64,000 nt of DNA from Larix kaempferi (taxonomy: Eukaryota > Streptophyta > Pinopsida > Pinales > Pinaceae), in the NCBI GenBank assembly GCA_027924585.1, contig BSBM01000606.1:13335501-13399500 (forward strand), read 5' to 3'. Every line of letters starts with the position of its first letter. Positions within the stretch are counted from its first letter, which is position 1. The translations under genes were made by a program, and so were the position numbers. The notes under the pieces were generated by a model. The model was not told the origin of the DNA. It saw only the letters and a program-made list of their open reading frames with translations, and did not search any database. Below are positions 45,975-57,660 of the stretch, in pieces.

Positions 45975-46750
45975 TTGTTTGCTGTAAATGTAATTAATGA
46001 TGAAAAATCAACTAAAGAAGATAAGTTAAAATTGGAAGACATACCAATTCTAAAGGAATTTTCTGATGTATTCTCGGAAAAAATTCCAGGACTACCTCTG
46101 AAAAGGGAACTAGATTTCACCATTGAATTAGTACCGGGAGTGGTACCAACCTCAAAGGCTCCTTACAGATTGAACATTCTGGAGCTTAATGAACTTAAAT
46201 CACAGCTCAAAGAATCGATTGATAAAAATTATATAAGGCCCAGTGTGTCTCCATGGGGAGCACCTGTAATTTTTGTTAAAAAGAAAGACAGAACTATGCG
46301 TTTATGCATAGATTACCGTCACTTAAATAAAATGACCATAACAACAAATATCCTTTACCTCACATTGATGATCTGTTTGATAAACTACACGATGCGAGAA
46401 TATTTTCTAATATAGACTTGAGGTCGGGGTGCCATCAAGTCAGAATTAAAGATGAGTACATCTTTAAGACCGCTTTTAGAACCCGTTATGGGCACTACGA
46501 GTTCATGGTTAGGCCTTTTGGGCTGACCAACGCTCCAATAGTTTTCATATTTCTTATGAATAATGTTTTACATCAGTACTTAGATAAGTTTGTGATTTTT
46601 TTTATTGATGACATTCTCGTTTACTCTAAAACTAAAGAAGAGCATGATGAACACTTAAATTTTTTTTACAAGTGTTAAGAGAACACTAACTTTACGCTAA
46701 ATCCAGCAAATGTGATTTCTATAAATATAAAATATAGTACCTAGAGCATG
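45975..46750 (+). pseudogene. Reverse transcriptase of the long-LTR chromovirus
   Basis: Linker end [20 protein letters not shown], then [20 protein letters not shown] and [10 protein letters not shown] (about 46235-46330). A frameshift near 46340 is followed by [20 protein letters not shown] (about 46420-46475), [14 protein letters not shown] and [14 protein letters not shown] (FIDD near 46600), the catalytic YxDD equivalent. A second frame change near 46676 precedes the thumb. Three frames are used, so the copy is dead, but the catalytic pair survives. Confidence 0.88.
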
Positions 46751-47400
46751 TGATATCCAAGGATGGAATTGTAGTAGACCCGGATAAGATAAAAGCAATT
46801 AATGAGTGGCATGCCCCTAAAGACGTAACTGGTGTACGATGTTTTATGGGAATTACAGGTTACTATCGTAAATTTATAGAGGGATTCTATAGAATAGTGA
46901 ATCCTATAACATATTTACAAAAGAAAGGTAAGAAAATTGTGTGGGATAAAAAATGTGAAGAAAGTCTTAAGAAACTAAAAGAGTTGTTAACAACAACACA
47001 TTTTCTAAAAATTGCTGATCCAAACAAGGATTTCATCGTATGCACTGATGCATACAATGATGGACTTGGTGGGGTCTTAACATAAGAAGGTCATGTGATT
47101 ACATAAGAATCTAGGAAGTTAAAGATTCATGAGAAGAACTATGCAACTTATGACCTAGAGTTGGATCCTGTAATACATGCGTTAAAGATGTGGCGCCATC
47201 ACTTAATTGGAAGAAAAATTACATTAATTACAGATAATAAGGGTTTAAAATATTTGTTGGATCAACCAAATCTGAACGCAAGGCAAGCTAGGTGGCTAGC
47301 TTTCCTTAGCGAATATGATTTTGAGATTCAGCACATTAAGGGTAAATAAAATAAAGTTGTTGATGCCTTAAGCAGAAATGCTAGGGTAAATTTTGTTTCA
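46751..47400 (+). pseudogene. RT thumb and RNase H of the long-LTR chromovirus
   Basis: DGIVVDPDKIKAINEWHAPK and GVRCFMGITGYYRKFIEGFY are the thumb/connection. RNase H follows: VCTDAYNDGLGGVLT (about 47035-47083, first catalytic Asp), then ELDPVIHALKMWRHHLIGRK with the catalytic Glu, and ITDNKGLKYLLDQPNLNARQ with the second Asp (about 47226). Internal stops at about 47084, 47105 and 47347. Confidence 0.87.
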
Positions 47401-48882
47401 GCAATCAACACTTATAAGATTGATCTAGAAAATCAAATTAAGGAAAGAATCGGAATGGATGAAAGATATCAAAAATTACTTGAAAAGGTTGTTGAAGATA
47501 ATGCTGAAAATTTAATAACAGATTACAGAATTGATGAAAGAGGATTAATGTTGTATAAAAATAGACTTTATGTACCCAATGTTGTTGAAATTAAAGTTGT
47601 TGATTTTAAATTAATTGCATAAAAGTCCATACTCAGGGAATCCTAGTTACCAAAAGATGATAGCAATGCTGAGGAAGGATATTTTTGGCCATGTATGAAA
47701 AATGAAGTAGTTGAATATATTGCTAGGTGTATAGAGTGTCAGCAAATAAATTTTGAACATTGACACCCAGCTAGATTGTTGCATCCATTGCCTATTCCAG
47801 ATTGGAAGTGGGATATAATTAGTATTGATTGTATTACTGGTTTACCTAAAAATCGGAAACATAATGATTCTGTGATGGTAGTTGTGGATAAGCTTAGTAA
47901 AGCATCCCACTTCATACCTATTAAAACAACCTACAAGGCTACTAACATTGCTGAAATTTTTATGAAACAAATTTTTTGTTTGCATGGGATTCCAAAAGTT
48001 ATAATTTCTAACATGGACTCAAAGTTTATAGGAAATTTTTGGAAGTCTTTATTTAAAGATTTAGATACTGCTTTAAATTTCAGTAAAACATTTCATCCAC
48101 AAACAGATGGATAGACTGAAAGAGTTAATCAGATTCTTGAAGATATGTTAAGAATGTATGTTAGAGATCAACCAGGTAAATGGGAGGAATATTTGCATAT
48201 TGCTGAGTTTGCTTATAATAACCATTACCAAGCTTCATCAAAACTCAGTCCATTTGAAATTTTATGTGGTAGAAAATGTAATACTCATATTTCGTGGAGT
48301 AACCCAGTTGATAGGTTGATGTTAGGACATGAGTTATTAAAAGAAATGGAACTAACCGTGAAACAGGTTCAAGGCAATTTGAAAATTGCAAAAGATAGAA
48401 AGAAAAGTCATGCAGATCTCAAAATAACTCAAAAAGAGTTTCAGGTTGGTGAACATGTGTTCCTCAAGGTAAAACCAAAAAAGAGCTCCTTAAAGTTAGG
48501 AAGTTGTGCTAAACTAGCACCAAGGTATTGTGGACCTTTTGAAATACTGTCTAGGGTAGGATTAGTGGCATATCAGTTGGCTTTTCCACCAAATATTAAA
48601 GTAAATAATGTATTTCACATCTCTCTTTTGAAAAAGCAAGTGCATGATGCTACTCATGTGATTAATTCGAATGATGTACGGGTGGAACCGAAAGGAGATT
48701 TTCTGGTGGAACCGGATTGTATCCTTGACAAGAGGGAAATTTTGCTTCGTAATTGTACCATTGGACAGGTAAAGGTGCAATGAAAGTACCTTAGTCCATA
48801 TCAAGCAACTTGGGAGTTGGAAAGTAATATGCGGGTGGAATATCCAAATCTGTTAAAGGAGGAGCTAGAGGATGATGAATAA
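47401..48882 (+). pseudogene. Integrase and chromodomain of the long-LTR chromovirus
   Basis: The zinc domain ends ARCIECQQIN (about 47725). The core shows ISIDCITGLPKNRKHNDS (first Asp, about 47825), VIISNMDSKFIGNFWKSLF (second Asp, about 48015) and TERVNQILEDMLRMYV (Glu, about 48118), with one stop just before TERVN. The C-terminal part has LAPRYCGPFEILSRVG and FHISLLKKQVHDA. The chromodomain spans about 48700-48880: LDKREILLRNCTIGQVKVQ, a stop where Trp is expected (48781), then PYQATWELESNMRVEYPNLL. The chromodomain would guide insertion into chromatin in this lineage. Confidence 0.9.
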
Positions 48883-48918
48883 AGCAACATTGAGGATGAT
48901 GTTGAATTTAAGAGGGGG

Positions 48919-51712
48919 TGTTTGTCACATACCCAAATTCTGAACATTTTATGTTGTCAAAAAAACATTATGTTTTATGTTATTGTAAATTTTTATGTCA
49001 TTGACCAAGTGGGGTCAAGGATGACTATAATTAATTATTCTGAATATTTTATTATTAATAAATAAAAGAGGAGACAAATATCCAAAGGAGGCTGTTGAAT
49101 GAGTGTTCACTGACCCACTAGGAGGAATAGACTCAGGTGGAGAGCAAACTAACACTTGGCAACATCCTCAACTAACTTCTAGATGTTGTAGGGGGAAACT
49201 TCCCTACTTTTATGGTCATGTTCCCCAAGAAAGTGGAACTGAGCAGGTGTCTCATTAACTAAAAACAATTGACCAAAAGACCTAGGCATGCTTATCTACC
49301 CATCGAATTCAGCAGGAGGTTGTTCATTTCTACCTTGTGATAATTTTCTAAATTGGAAAGACAAGAGAGCACAAGAGATTTGATGAGGGGAAGGTTAGAA
49401 GTGATTGAGTGAGTTAAGACTGCATTCTAAACTAGTGCAGCCACATTGTTGACTTCAATATTGCTAAAAGCGGAAGTACTACTGTCAAGTGATACTACTG
49501 AGTTACAAAGGAATTTATTCCATTTCTCCACATAGCATCTTCATCCTGGTGGTTCAGTGAACAGGCTCGGGGGTCCTAAGGAAAGTAACTTGGCTACTTT
49601 CAGGAAAAGGTTGGGTGGCATGGGCTCCTTTGGTTGTTTGTCTCATCTACAATTACGAGGTTCAAATTGTGTTATCTTATTTACTTCCTGCCAAATGAAT
49701 GAATGTATGTTATCAGTTTTTTATTTAATCCTAGACATTCTAGACTGTTAGTAAATGTTTTACTTTTGCAAATTATCTACTCTGAAAATCTATATATCTG
49801 TTAAGTTAAAATGCTAAATGGATAGTTAAAGTTAGATTGATGAATGATAGAATAAAAATGCTTCCTTGCATTTTTCCACACACTATTTTTAGTGTCATAC
49901 TATAGTACAGTGAAGATTGATTTAAAATAGATTTGAATAATGACATGCAATAAATAGAATTGAAAGTTTGATCATCATAGATAAAATCTATTATGTTTCA
50001 GGTTTCCAACATTTATGTTCTATATTTTCAATGAAGTCTCTTATGTACTATATATAGAAAAACATAGCATTTATCTATTAAATAGAATATTTAAATAACA
50101 GTTCATACATAGTAATAGAAGTAACATTATATTAAGCATTCTCTTGTTCTTTTCAAAGCCTAAGTTTAATCATGGCTTAAACCTTTCATTTCTGAAATCA
50201 AATAACATTTAAGTAATAGCAAAATATTCTTAAAATAAGAACCTTCTAAGCAGTATAGTTTCTGTATTGCCACACCTAAATAGTATCAAAATCTCATGGT
50301 ACAGGATTTTATAAACAGTAATATTATATTTCTCATCATTGAATTATGGTCTAAACAACTGCAGAAGCACATTATAAATAACTTTTGCTGCAAACCCTAG
50401 TCATTTCTTTAGTCACTTACAGAAGTCTTGTAAAAACAGTATCGAAAGGAATCATCCTCTAATCACACTAAGAACTTAAATAAGTATTATTAACTCTAAA
50501 AGACTCAAGCGGCCGTATCAGGATTCCAAACCATGTTCATAAGCTAAATTCAATATTACTAAGATAACATTGCATTCATCTACCCAAAACAAAGAAGTAT
50601 TACAAGATCAGGGTTCGAAACCCTTAGCACAGCCTCAAGCCATTTGAAAACTCAGTAATCATTTAAGGTAGGTTTTATCATATTGCCTAACAGATTTTGT
50701 TTCTAAGAAACTCTAAACATTATAACCATTCAAACCACAACATCGGGCCCTGCCCTAACTTTTGTTTATCAAACCACATTACAGAATAACAAGGAATGCC
50801 GAGAGCATTCTCTCAAGTTTTCCATCCTAAAACTTCTTGTGATCATTGCAAAAACATTATCTCATTATCTTTTAAAGTTTATACACATACTTTACGAAAG
50901 GAAGCAACATGTGACAAGGTCGAGGGTTTGACCCTCCCTATAACTAATTATTCATAAACAGAATCAGGTTTTAAAACCCTAACCACCACGAAGTCTTATC
51001 AACACATTTCATTCCAAAATTATTAAAATGTCGAGGGTAAAAACTGTTTGAAATCATTTCCAAGTAAAAACCATATATATTTATCATTAAATTTACACAG
51101 TAAAACATTGCAAAACCAACATAGGACAGGTCGAGGGTTCAACCCTCCCTGTAACATAAAAATTCCATACGGCTTATAAATTTACAAACAATCGAGAAAC
51201 CAAAGTTTAAAATAAAAACCGAACTCTCGGCTAACAAAATAAAGACCGGCATTGTGCCAAAGTTCCACCAAGAATCTTCTGGGTACTATGGATGCCCACA
51301 AGGGAGTCACCGAGGCTTACCAGGGATTTTAAGATCTTATCCCTATCTGTCTAAACTTAAAACCAACGCCGAGGAAGAACCTCTCAAGATAGCAACACAA
51401 TATGTAGTTAAAATTTGACGCAGCTCATACTTAAACCTAAAACAGTAATAATGTTAAAAACCCTCGAGGAAATACAAATGGGATACCATGACATTTCCTG
51501 CAAAAACTCTTGTAGTATGCATGAACACTTCAGCAGCATTTAAGCATTCAACATCAACCCTGGAGCAACACGTATTCACCATTGAACTCTGTAAAGAGTT
51601 AAAAACCCTACAAAGAATGTGTTTACACATAACCTCCTATGATCTTTATGCAGATAGCAAGGTCATGAAATCGACAGCAAGGTCATGATATCGAATCCCC
51701 GGAAGGAACTGC
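48919..51712 (+). repeat. 3' LTR of the long-LTR chromovirus, truncated by element B
   Basis: Begins TGTTTGTCACATACCC right after the polypurine tract AAGAGGGGG (48910-48918). The first 740 bp have no counterpart in the left LTR; from 49658 it parallels 40800 onward. At 51713 the sequence switches to element B directly after GGAACTGC, matching GGAACTGC at 42866-42873 in the intact left LTR. Confidence 0.85.
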
Positions 51713-52652
51713 TGTATTGGAGAAAACTCAATATGGCTTGGGAATACCACAACAGATAGATGACTATCAGAAATCTACTCAATTCTCAAAACAATAGTAT
51801 TATAAATGACAATGTTAAAATAATGGAGAATTGTAACCAACATCGATCCAACGTTTGATGTAGATCCCCATTGGAGCTTTCAATCCGTGCACATCCAAGC
51901 ACTTGTAATCTGCAAATTAGTATTGACAGCCAATATGTAACAAGTACATGTGATATATAAATGACATTAACATTATCAATAGCAATGGTCCATAATATCA
52001 TAAGCAAATGTAACCTAATGTATAATAAATGACATTCACACCATGAATAGACGAGAATATGAGTATTTCTATTAATGAACAAGAAGAAGTACAAAGTGAT
52101 ACGACCTCTTGTCGGCAACCAATCTGAACCAAGATCTAGATCAATCCACTTGTGCCTCCACCACTTCAATCCTCCATAAAAGAAAAACTCAAACTAGCAA
52201 GTAGTTTGGAAGGTGAACATAACTGGTTCACAACTACAAGGATCAATGAGTGTAGACTCAAGATAGGGAAAAAATCTACTAGAGTGCCTTTACTCTTCTC
52301 TTCTTTCTCCCGTCCATAAGCCATATGTGCTCAATATATAGTCCTCTCAAAGGTAGGTGAAAGGACTCATCGAGACGTTACTTGGGCAGATGGAGAGCCA
52401 AAAGTCACCCAATGACCGCTTTTTGGGAGTAAAAAGTAATAAAATAGTGGTTTTTACTATTTTACTTGATACCCGCGGGCTATAGGGATGCAACTCGCGG
52501 GTACGCATGCTATAGTGATGCAACATGCGGGTAGGATCAAAAATAGGATAAACTGGTATCACTGAAGGATGAAAATGGATCTGAGTCACTGAAATGGATC
52601 CTATAGGCAAAAGAATGTTGATGCTCATAGGGTGGAAGATTTCTATGTAACA
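51713..52652 (-). repeat. 3' LTR of element B (940 bp)
   Basis: Its first about 290 bp and onward match 63578-64000 with only scattered substitutions. Minus-strand CTATATATTGAG near 52334-52345 is a possible TATA box. Confidence 0.88.
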
Positions 52653-54684
52653 GATGCCCCCTAATGTGTGAGGTCAAAGACTGAAATGTGCTACGATGGC
52701 CGAAATACATTATAAAACTCAGAAGTGGAGTGATGGGGACACAAGTGGAAAGAACGACTCACTCATCATAATACAATAGTATCTCTGAATACATGTCAGT
52801 ATAGTACAACAATATGATACAATGGCCATGAATAGGTAGTACAGAAGTAAATATATGTCACAAGTGATCATAGCCATGATCCCTCTACAATAAGATATGG
52901 TCTTCTGTTGAAAAGAAGACAACTGGTGCAAAACTGGAGGTACAAACTACTAAAATCTGAGAGGTGATATCTCAGATGTAAAGTCAAAGTCATATGTAGC
53001 ATATTGAATGCCACAATCGCCTGGGGTCTTCTACACAAGTCTTCGATGGTGCAAGTCCCATCAAGTGAATAAAGGAGTTGGGGTCGAACCTGATGAGACA
53101 TCATTTGATTACTGGTCATTGATGTATACTATTAACAGACGCGAGATGACCCACCAATAATCAAAATGGGCATCAAGGCACAAAGCACAATCATCAGAGT
53201 GTGAATAAATGGGTTGAAGTCGAACACTAGGATGAATCCATCGATCAGGGGACATTGATGTATTCCCAAAACTGTCGATGGCGATAGAAACTGCCACTAA
53301 TGATTGCAAGTCTCAATGTACTCAACTGAACTCTAAGCCTCAAGTCCCGGAATAAATGAGTTGAAGTTGACGGAACGAGACTCACTGGAAGGAGGGCATT
53401 AAGGCATCCCCCATCAACCAGCACAAGGTACTAGAAATGCTGAAATATTTGGAAGATCTCAGGTGAAACAGACTGAATCAATAAGGATGGTCGACATGCA
53501 ATAGTCAAGAGATCTGAGGAGTGGCCAACACTGGTTTCAGGACTTCCTTTGAACAAGAGCATGAGCATATGGATAGACTCAGGCAACATAGACTTGACAT
53601 AAACTATGCAATGCAGGAGGAATTACAAAGGGCTCCATAATGACTGGAAGCTTAACTAATCGGTGGAGAAAACTGAGAAACAAGTACATCTCCTAAGGCC
53701 CAACTATAGTCCCGACTCATAATGTACGGAGTGGAATGAATGCTCAGTTCAAAGGCGACACAACAACTGCCAACATGAAATAGTGACCATAATCCCGTCT
53801 GGCTTTTTGGAATATTTGATTTTTTTTTCCTTTTCATATTTGAGAAAAGCTTGAAAAAGAATAAAATTGCTTATAGTACAACAATTGAGGGAACGAGTGT
53901 CAAATAGCTAGCAGACTAGTCCCAAGCAGTGGAACATACCTATTCTCAATGCAAGGAAGTGAGTGCAGGATGTGGACACTCGGGGGTGTGTTCCCTCAGG
54001 GTCAAAGGGTCATCAAATTGTGAAGGGCAAATATATAAGCTCTATAGGGCTTGACAGGGAAAGTGCTCAGGCATCAGGCTAACAACTGAGTAAGCGGGAG
54101 CCGACACAAGGCTCAAGCGGCAAGCAGGATGATTCAATGCAATCACAACATGATATAACTGAGAAGTCCTTTTTCGTAAAGTTAGTCTCCTCACCCGAAA
54201 AAGTGTAAAACAATGAGAGAAGAACTCTTCTAGTCACATATGACTATTGTATACCTTTTTCATAATTAATCCACAAAGGTTTGGAAAAGGGGTAAACTTA
54301 TACCTAAGTGAATGTCGCTTCAAATCCTTTAACGAGTCTGAAATCACAAGTATACTCGGCAATCTTGTTTGATTTTGAAAAAGTCTAACAAGGGCTTAAA
54401 AAGACTTTATAAAAATCTTTTTCGTAAAGGTTTAACGAGCCCGAAAAAGTAAACTCGTGACCTCCTTACTATTTTTAACGAGCTCAAAGGAGATATGGAA
54501 GAATTCTCGTAATGAGAGCAGACGAGTGTCAGGGATATGCGATACTAGTTCCAAGCGCATGGGACAAAGCTATGCATAATGCAAGGAACATGAGCAAGAT
54601 AAGGACACTCAGTGGGTGTCTGTGAATTTCGATAGTAATAGGTTCAAATGCATCATAACAATGGGGAGGCCTAAACCTATATGC
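52653..54684 (-). other. Polypurine tract (52653-52664) and non-coding 3' region of element B
   Basis: Minus TTAGGGGGCATC abuts the LTR. The rest has no coding resemblance and matches element A's 3' region in patches. Near 54180-54440 short motifs TTTTTCGTAAAG and CCCGAAAAAGT recur several times. The region carries the uninterrupted site corresponding to the 10.8-kb insertion in A (about 52670-52695). Confidence 0.65.
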
Positions 54685-54911
54685 TGCAGCGAAAAACTAT
54701 TCGCTCATACAATAATAGTTACCAAAAGACTTGGTAAATCAAATAAGCCATTAATAGGTGAACTTATATAGATATTTTTAATAGATAAGAAGATAATTAA
54801 TAATTTACAATGAGGCTCGCTTTTATAGGCTTGAGCATGTATAGTGAAGGGTTACACCCTTTCACTTAATAATTAATAACTTTAATTAACATACATGTAA
54901 TATTCATAGCA
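54685..54911 (-). repeat. 3' LTR of the 2.97-kb element
   Basis: 227 bp, same length as its partner. Minus TATAAAAG at 54820-54827. Confidence 0.95.
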
Positions 54912-54922
54912 TTGCTACTCTC

Positions 54923-56310
54923 TTAGAAAGGCTTTGTCCTCAAAGCCTTATAATTTTGTCGCATTGTTCTTTGCGATGTCATGGCTGATGAAACATGTCG
55001 ATACGAACTGCTAAGTGTAGAGCATAACTTCCGATACGTCGACGGATGAATCCATCCCAAATTGATTTCTTGTGGACTGATGGGATTCCCTATTGATGTG
55101 TCGTCAGGAGATTTGATCACATTAGTACCATTATCTTTCGACATTTCCCCCTTTTTCAAATATCAGTTTTTATGGTTGGGGTGTCGATAAGGAACTTTCA
55201 CGATGTCATTTTAGTTTACCAATGTCGCCTTTAGAGCATTGATCTGAGTTGGAAGTTGTATTTTCGTCTCTTGAGGATTTAAGTTTTTGTTCTGTATCTT
55301 TTCCAACTTGTTTTCTAACTACCTATTATCATTTTGAAACTTCTTAATCAATTCGACTTGCGATTTTTTGTCACCTTCAGATGTCTTAAGTTGTTCCTGA
55401 AGATCTTCATTATGACTTCTGATACAACTATTTTCTTCCTGTTTGTCTAGAAGTTTCCCTTCAATGTCGTCCATAGATTGTTCTATCTTCCGACTATTTT
55501 TCAACTTCTTAATTTTTGTGACTAGTATCTTGTTATGATTTCTTAGTCTAAAAATTTCTTCAGCATTGTTAGATAATGCTTTATTACTCTTCGCGATCTC
55601 TGACGTATGTGTCTTTTTAGAGTCATCATTTTGTTGCTGAAGAACTTTTATCTGTTGCCGACACTGGCCGATCTCTGATTCTTGACTTTCTAATTTATGT
55701 CATAACTGCATTAGTTCTTCATCTTTGTCGCTAACGATTTTGTTCAAGCGTATTATTTCTGCTTCGTAATTATTTATTTCCTTCTTTATATCTTGATTTT
55801 TCAATCTCTGATTGAAATCACTTTCATCTTTTAATTCCTTGATTTGTGCACATAATTTTTCTATGTGATTTTTATGGTTCAACATTATTTTTTCATTGAA
55901 CCGTTTTTGTATCTTATGTAGTTCAATCTTTACTTCTGATTGTGTATTAATGTCTTGTAATTCTTCATTGTCTTTTCGATAGCGCTTTAACTTGGCTTCT
56001 AATTTCTCTCGCAAATCAGCTTCCATGGTTTCTGTCTTCTTCGACGGTGGAATGATATTTTTTTTATTTCTTTGATGAGTCTTTCTTAAACTTGGTCGTC
56101 CTTGTCGTTAACGCGTCTCGACTTCTTGATAAGCCTTCCTTTACTTTGACTTATTCAACGATAAATGATTGTCCTTGACTTGATTTCTTCGATGATAAGT
56201 GTTCTTCGGCTTTTTTGATAATAAGGAGTCTTGCTTGGACTTTGTCTTTAATGTCTTCTTTGACTTGGTCTTCTTTGACTTCAATTTGTTTGATTCTTCA
56301 AACAATTCTC
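54923..56310 (-). pseudogene. Basic plus coiled-coil ORF of the 2.97-kb element, unknown function
   Basis: One minus frame is readable from a stop near 56312 down to 54923, about 460 codons, with at least six in-frame stops (two near 56130 and 56110, then about 55697, 55318, 55200 and 55165). The first about 90 residues are Lys/Ser/Arg-rich (KLKSKKTKSKKTLKTKSKQD). From the Met at 56026 the sequence is heptad-like coiled coil: MEADLREKLEAKLKRYRKDN, RLKNQDIKKEINNYEAEIIR, LQEQLKTSEGDKKSQVELIK. The C-terminal about 80 residues are not coiled coil (GWIHPSTYRKLCSTLSSSYR). No gag knuckle or enzyme motif is seen. It occupies the gag position, so a self-assembling structural role is possible but unproven. 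Confidence 0.55.
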
Positions 56311-56335
56311 ATTTCAAAAGAATTGATTTTTTTTC

Positions 56336-56580
56336 TTTGATAATAATAATAATTATTAAAAATTAATAATAATATTATTAATATATATATATATTTTTTA
56401 TAATAATAATTATTAATTAATTAATTAATAATATTATTATATTAACTTTTCATAAACTATATATATAGTTTTTGTTTTCCAAAAATTATTATATATATAT
56501 ATATATTTGAAATATTGGAACTTAGGGTTAAAAGCTATATATATTATATATTATTATTATATAATATATTTAACTTTTGT
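56336..56580. repeat. AT-rich low-complexity tract
   Basis: Runs of AATAAT, TTAATTAATTAA and TATATATATA with almost no G or C. It separates the C-rich leader (minus) from the coiled-coil ORF. Confidence 0.8.
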
Positions 56581-56599
56581 TTGGTTTTTTTTTTGGTTG

Positions 56600-57365
56600 T
56601 AGGGATAACGTGGAGCAAGGAGGGCGGTTTGGAGGAGAAGGCTAGCGTGGGCGTGGAGATGGACATGCACAGGGAAGACAAGCGCGGGGTAGGCAGGAGT
56701 GCAGGGTGAATGGTGGCGTTGTAAGGAGAAGGGAATGGAGTTGGTGGTGGTGCGGTGGTCGGCGTGAGGGAGCCGGCGGCTGCGGGGCAGGAGATAGGGA
56801 GTGGAGATGAGTGGTTGCATGAGCAGCGTGGAGTGGTGGTGCAGCGAAAGCTGTAGCGCGAAGGAGAGGGAAGAGTAAGGCATTGGGGAGTGAGGAGCGT
56901 GGCGATGGTGAGGGAGTGCAGGGATGGCGTGGGGAGAATGGGAGGCGAGTGGAGTGAGGCAGTTGGTGTGGGAGAACGGGCATAGTGTAGTGTAGTGGCA
57001 AGGAAATGTGGGTGCGGGTATGGATATGTGGAGGGTGTGTGGAAGGTAATGGCGTAGCGAGATGGGGTGATATGTGAAATATGTGATGTGAGTTGGGTTG
57101 GCAGTGCTTGGGAGGGAGTACAGCGGACGTGTGGGTGATGAGGGAGGAAGGTGAAGTGCGCAGGAAGTGGGGGTGCGTGGAGGTGTGGAACTGGGATGGG
57201 GAGCAAATAGCAGCAAGGGAGCAGTGAGAGGGTGTGGAGGAGATGGAAACAAAAGATGGACTTGGCTTGGGGCAGCGAAGTGGAGAGTATGTGGGCAGCG
57301 AGCAGGTATGAAGGAATTTATTGTGATATTATGGTCAAACACCAAAATTCAGGGAAACCTTGGGT
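56600..57365 (-). other. C/T-rich (minus) leader segment of the 2.97-kb element
   Basis: About 760 bp with very strong strand asymmetry: the plus strand is G/A/T-rich with few C. On the minus strand it stays open in three overlapping frames reading Pro/Ser/Thr/His/Leu-rich sequence (for example LPSSPTRPLYSLPS). Openness in several frames is what composition alone gives, so I do not call it coding. It lies between primer site and ORF. Confidence 0.55.
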
Positions 57366-57414
57366 AATGGCTACAAGCCAAAGGATGGCCAATGGCCGGA
57401 ATCTAGCCAACGAG

Positions 57415-57426
57415 GCTCTGATACCA
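57415..57426 (-). promoter_or_regulatory. Primer-binding site of the 2.97-kb element
   Basis: Minus strand TGGTATCAGAGC, an exact 12-base match to the usual initiator-Met site, two bases after the LTR end. Confidence 0.9.
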
Positions 57427-57428
57427 AA

Positions 57429-57655
57429 TGCAGCGAAAAACTATTCGCTCATAAAATAATAGTTACCAAAAGACTTGGTAAATCAAATAAGCCATTAATA
57501 GGCAAACTTATATAGATATTTTTAATAGATAAGAAGATGATTAATAATTTACAATGAGGTTCGCTTTTATAGGCTTGAGCGTGTATAGTGAAGGGTTACA
57601 CCCTTTCACTTAATAATTAATAACTTTAATTAACATACATATAATATTCATAGCA
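57429..57655 (-). repeat. 5' LTR of the 2.97-kb element
   Basis: 227-bp direct repeat of 54685-54911 with minus TATAAAAG at 57564-57571, followed on the right by target copy TATGC. Confidence 0.95.
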
Positions 57656-57660
57656 TATGC

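Larger units (their letters stand above)
40776..51712 (+). mobile_element. Chromovirus with LTRs over 3 kb (Tekay/Del-like), 3' LTR cut by element B
   Basis: The left LTR (40776 to about 44037) and the right LTR (from 48919) share about 2 kb of clear similarity (40800-42873 versus 49658-51712). Between them lie gag, protease, RT, RNase H, integrase and a chromodomain on the plus strand. A tRNA-Met-like primer site follows the left LTR (44040) and AAGAGGGGG (48910-48918) precedes the right one. The right LTR stops at 51712 where element B starts; the rest must lie past the window. Very long LTRs with a chromodomain fit the Tekay/Del lineage. Confidence 0.88.
54685..57655 (-). mobile_element. 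2,971-bp LTR element with 227-bp LTRs and a coiled-coil ORF
   Basis: LTRs 54685-54911 and 57429-57655 start TGCAGCGAAAAAC and end TTCATAGCA, and differ at only about seven positions. The target duplication TATGC is exact (54680-54684 and 57656-57660). The minus-strand primer site TGGTATCAGAGC (57415-57426) is perfect. The interior has a strongly C-rich (minus) segment, an AT-rich stretch, and a basic plus coiled-coil ORF. There are no enzyme domains, so it is non-autonomous. High LTR identity makes it the youngest insertion I can date by eye. Confidence 0.93.

Noticed and set aside
56557-57345. Long overlapping minus-strand ORFs (262, 220 and 119 codons), Pro/Ser/His-rich
   Set aside because: All three minus frames stay open because the strand is C/T-rich and almost lacks stop codons. 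No domain, and the amino-acid content simply follows base composition.
57415-57428. tRNA-Met gene fragments suggested by TGGTATCAGAGC and relatives (also 14287, 15209, 20225 and 44040)
   Set aside because: Each is a 12-15-base primer-binding site next to an LTR; no cloverleaf sequence surrounds it.
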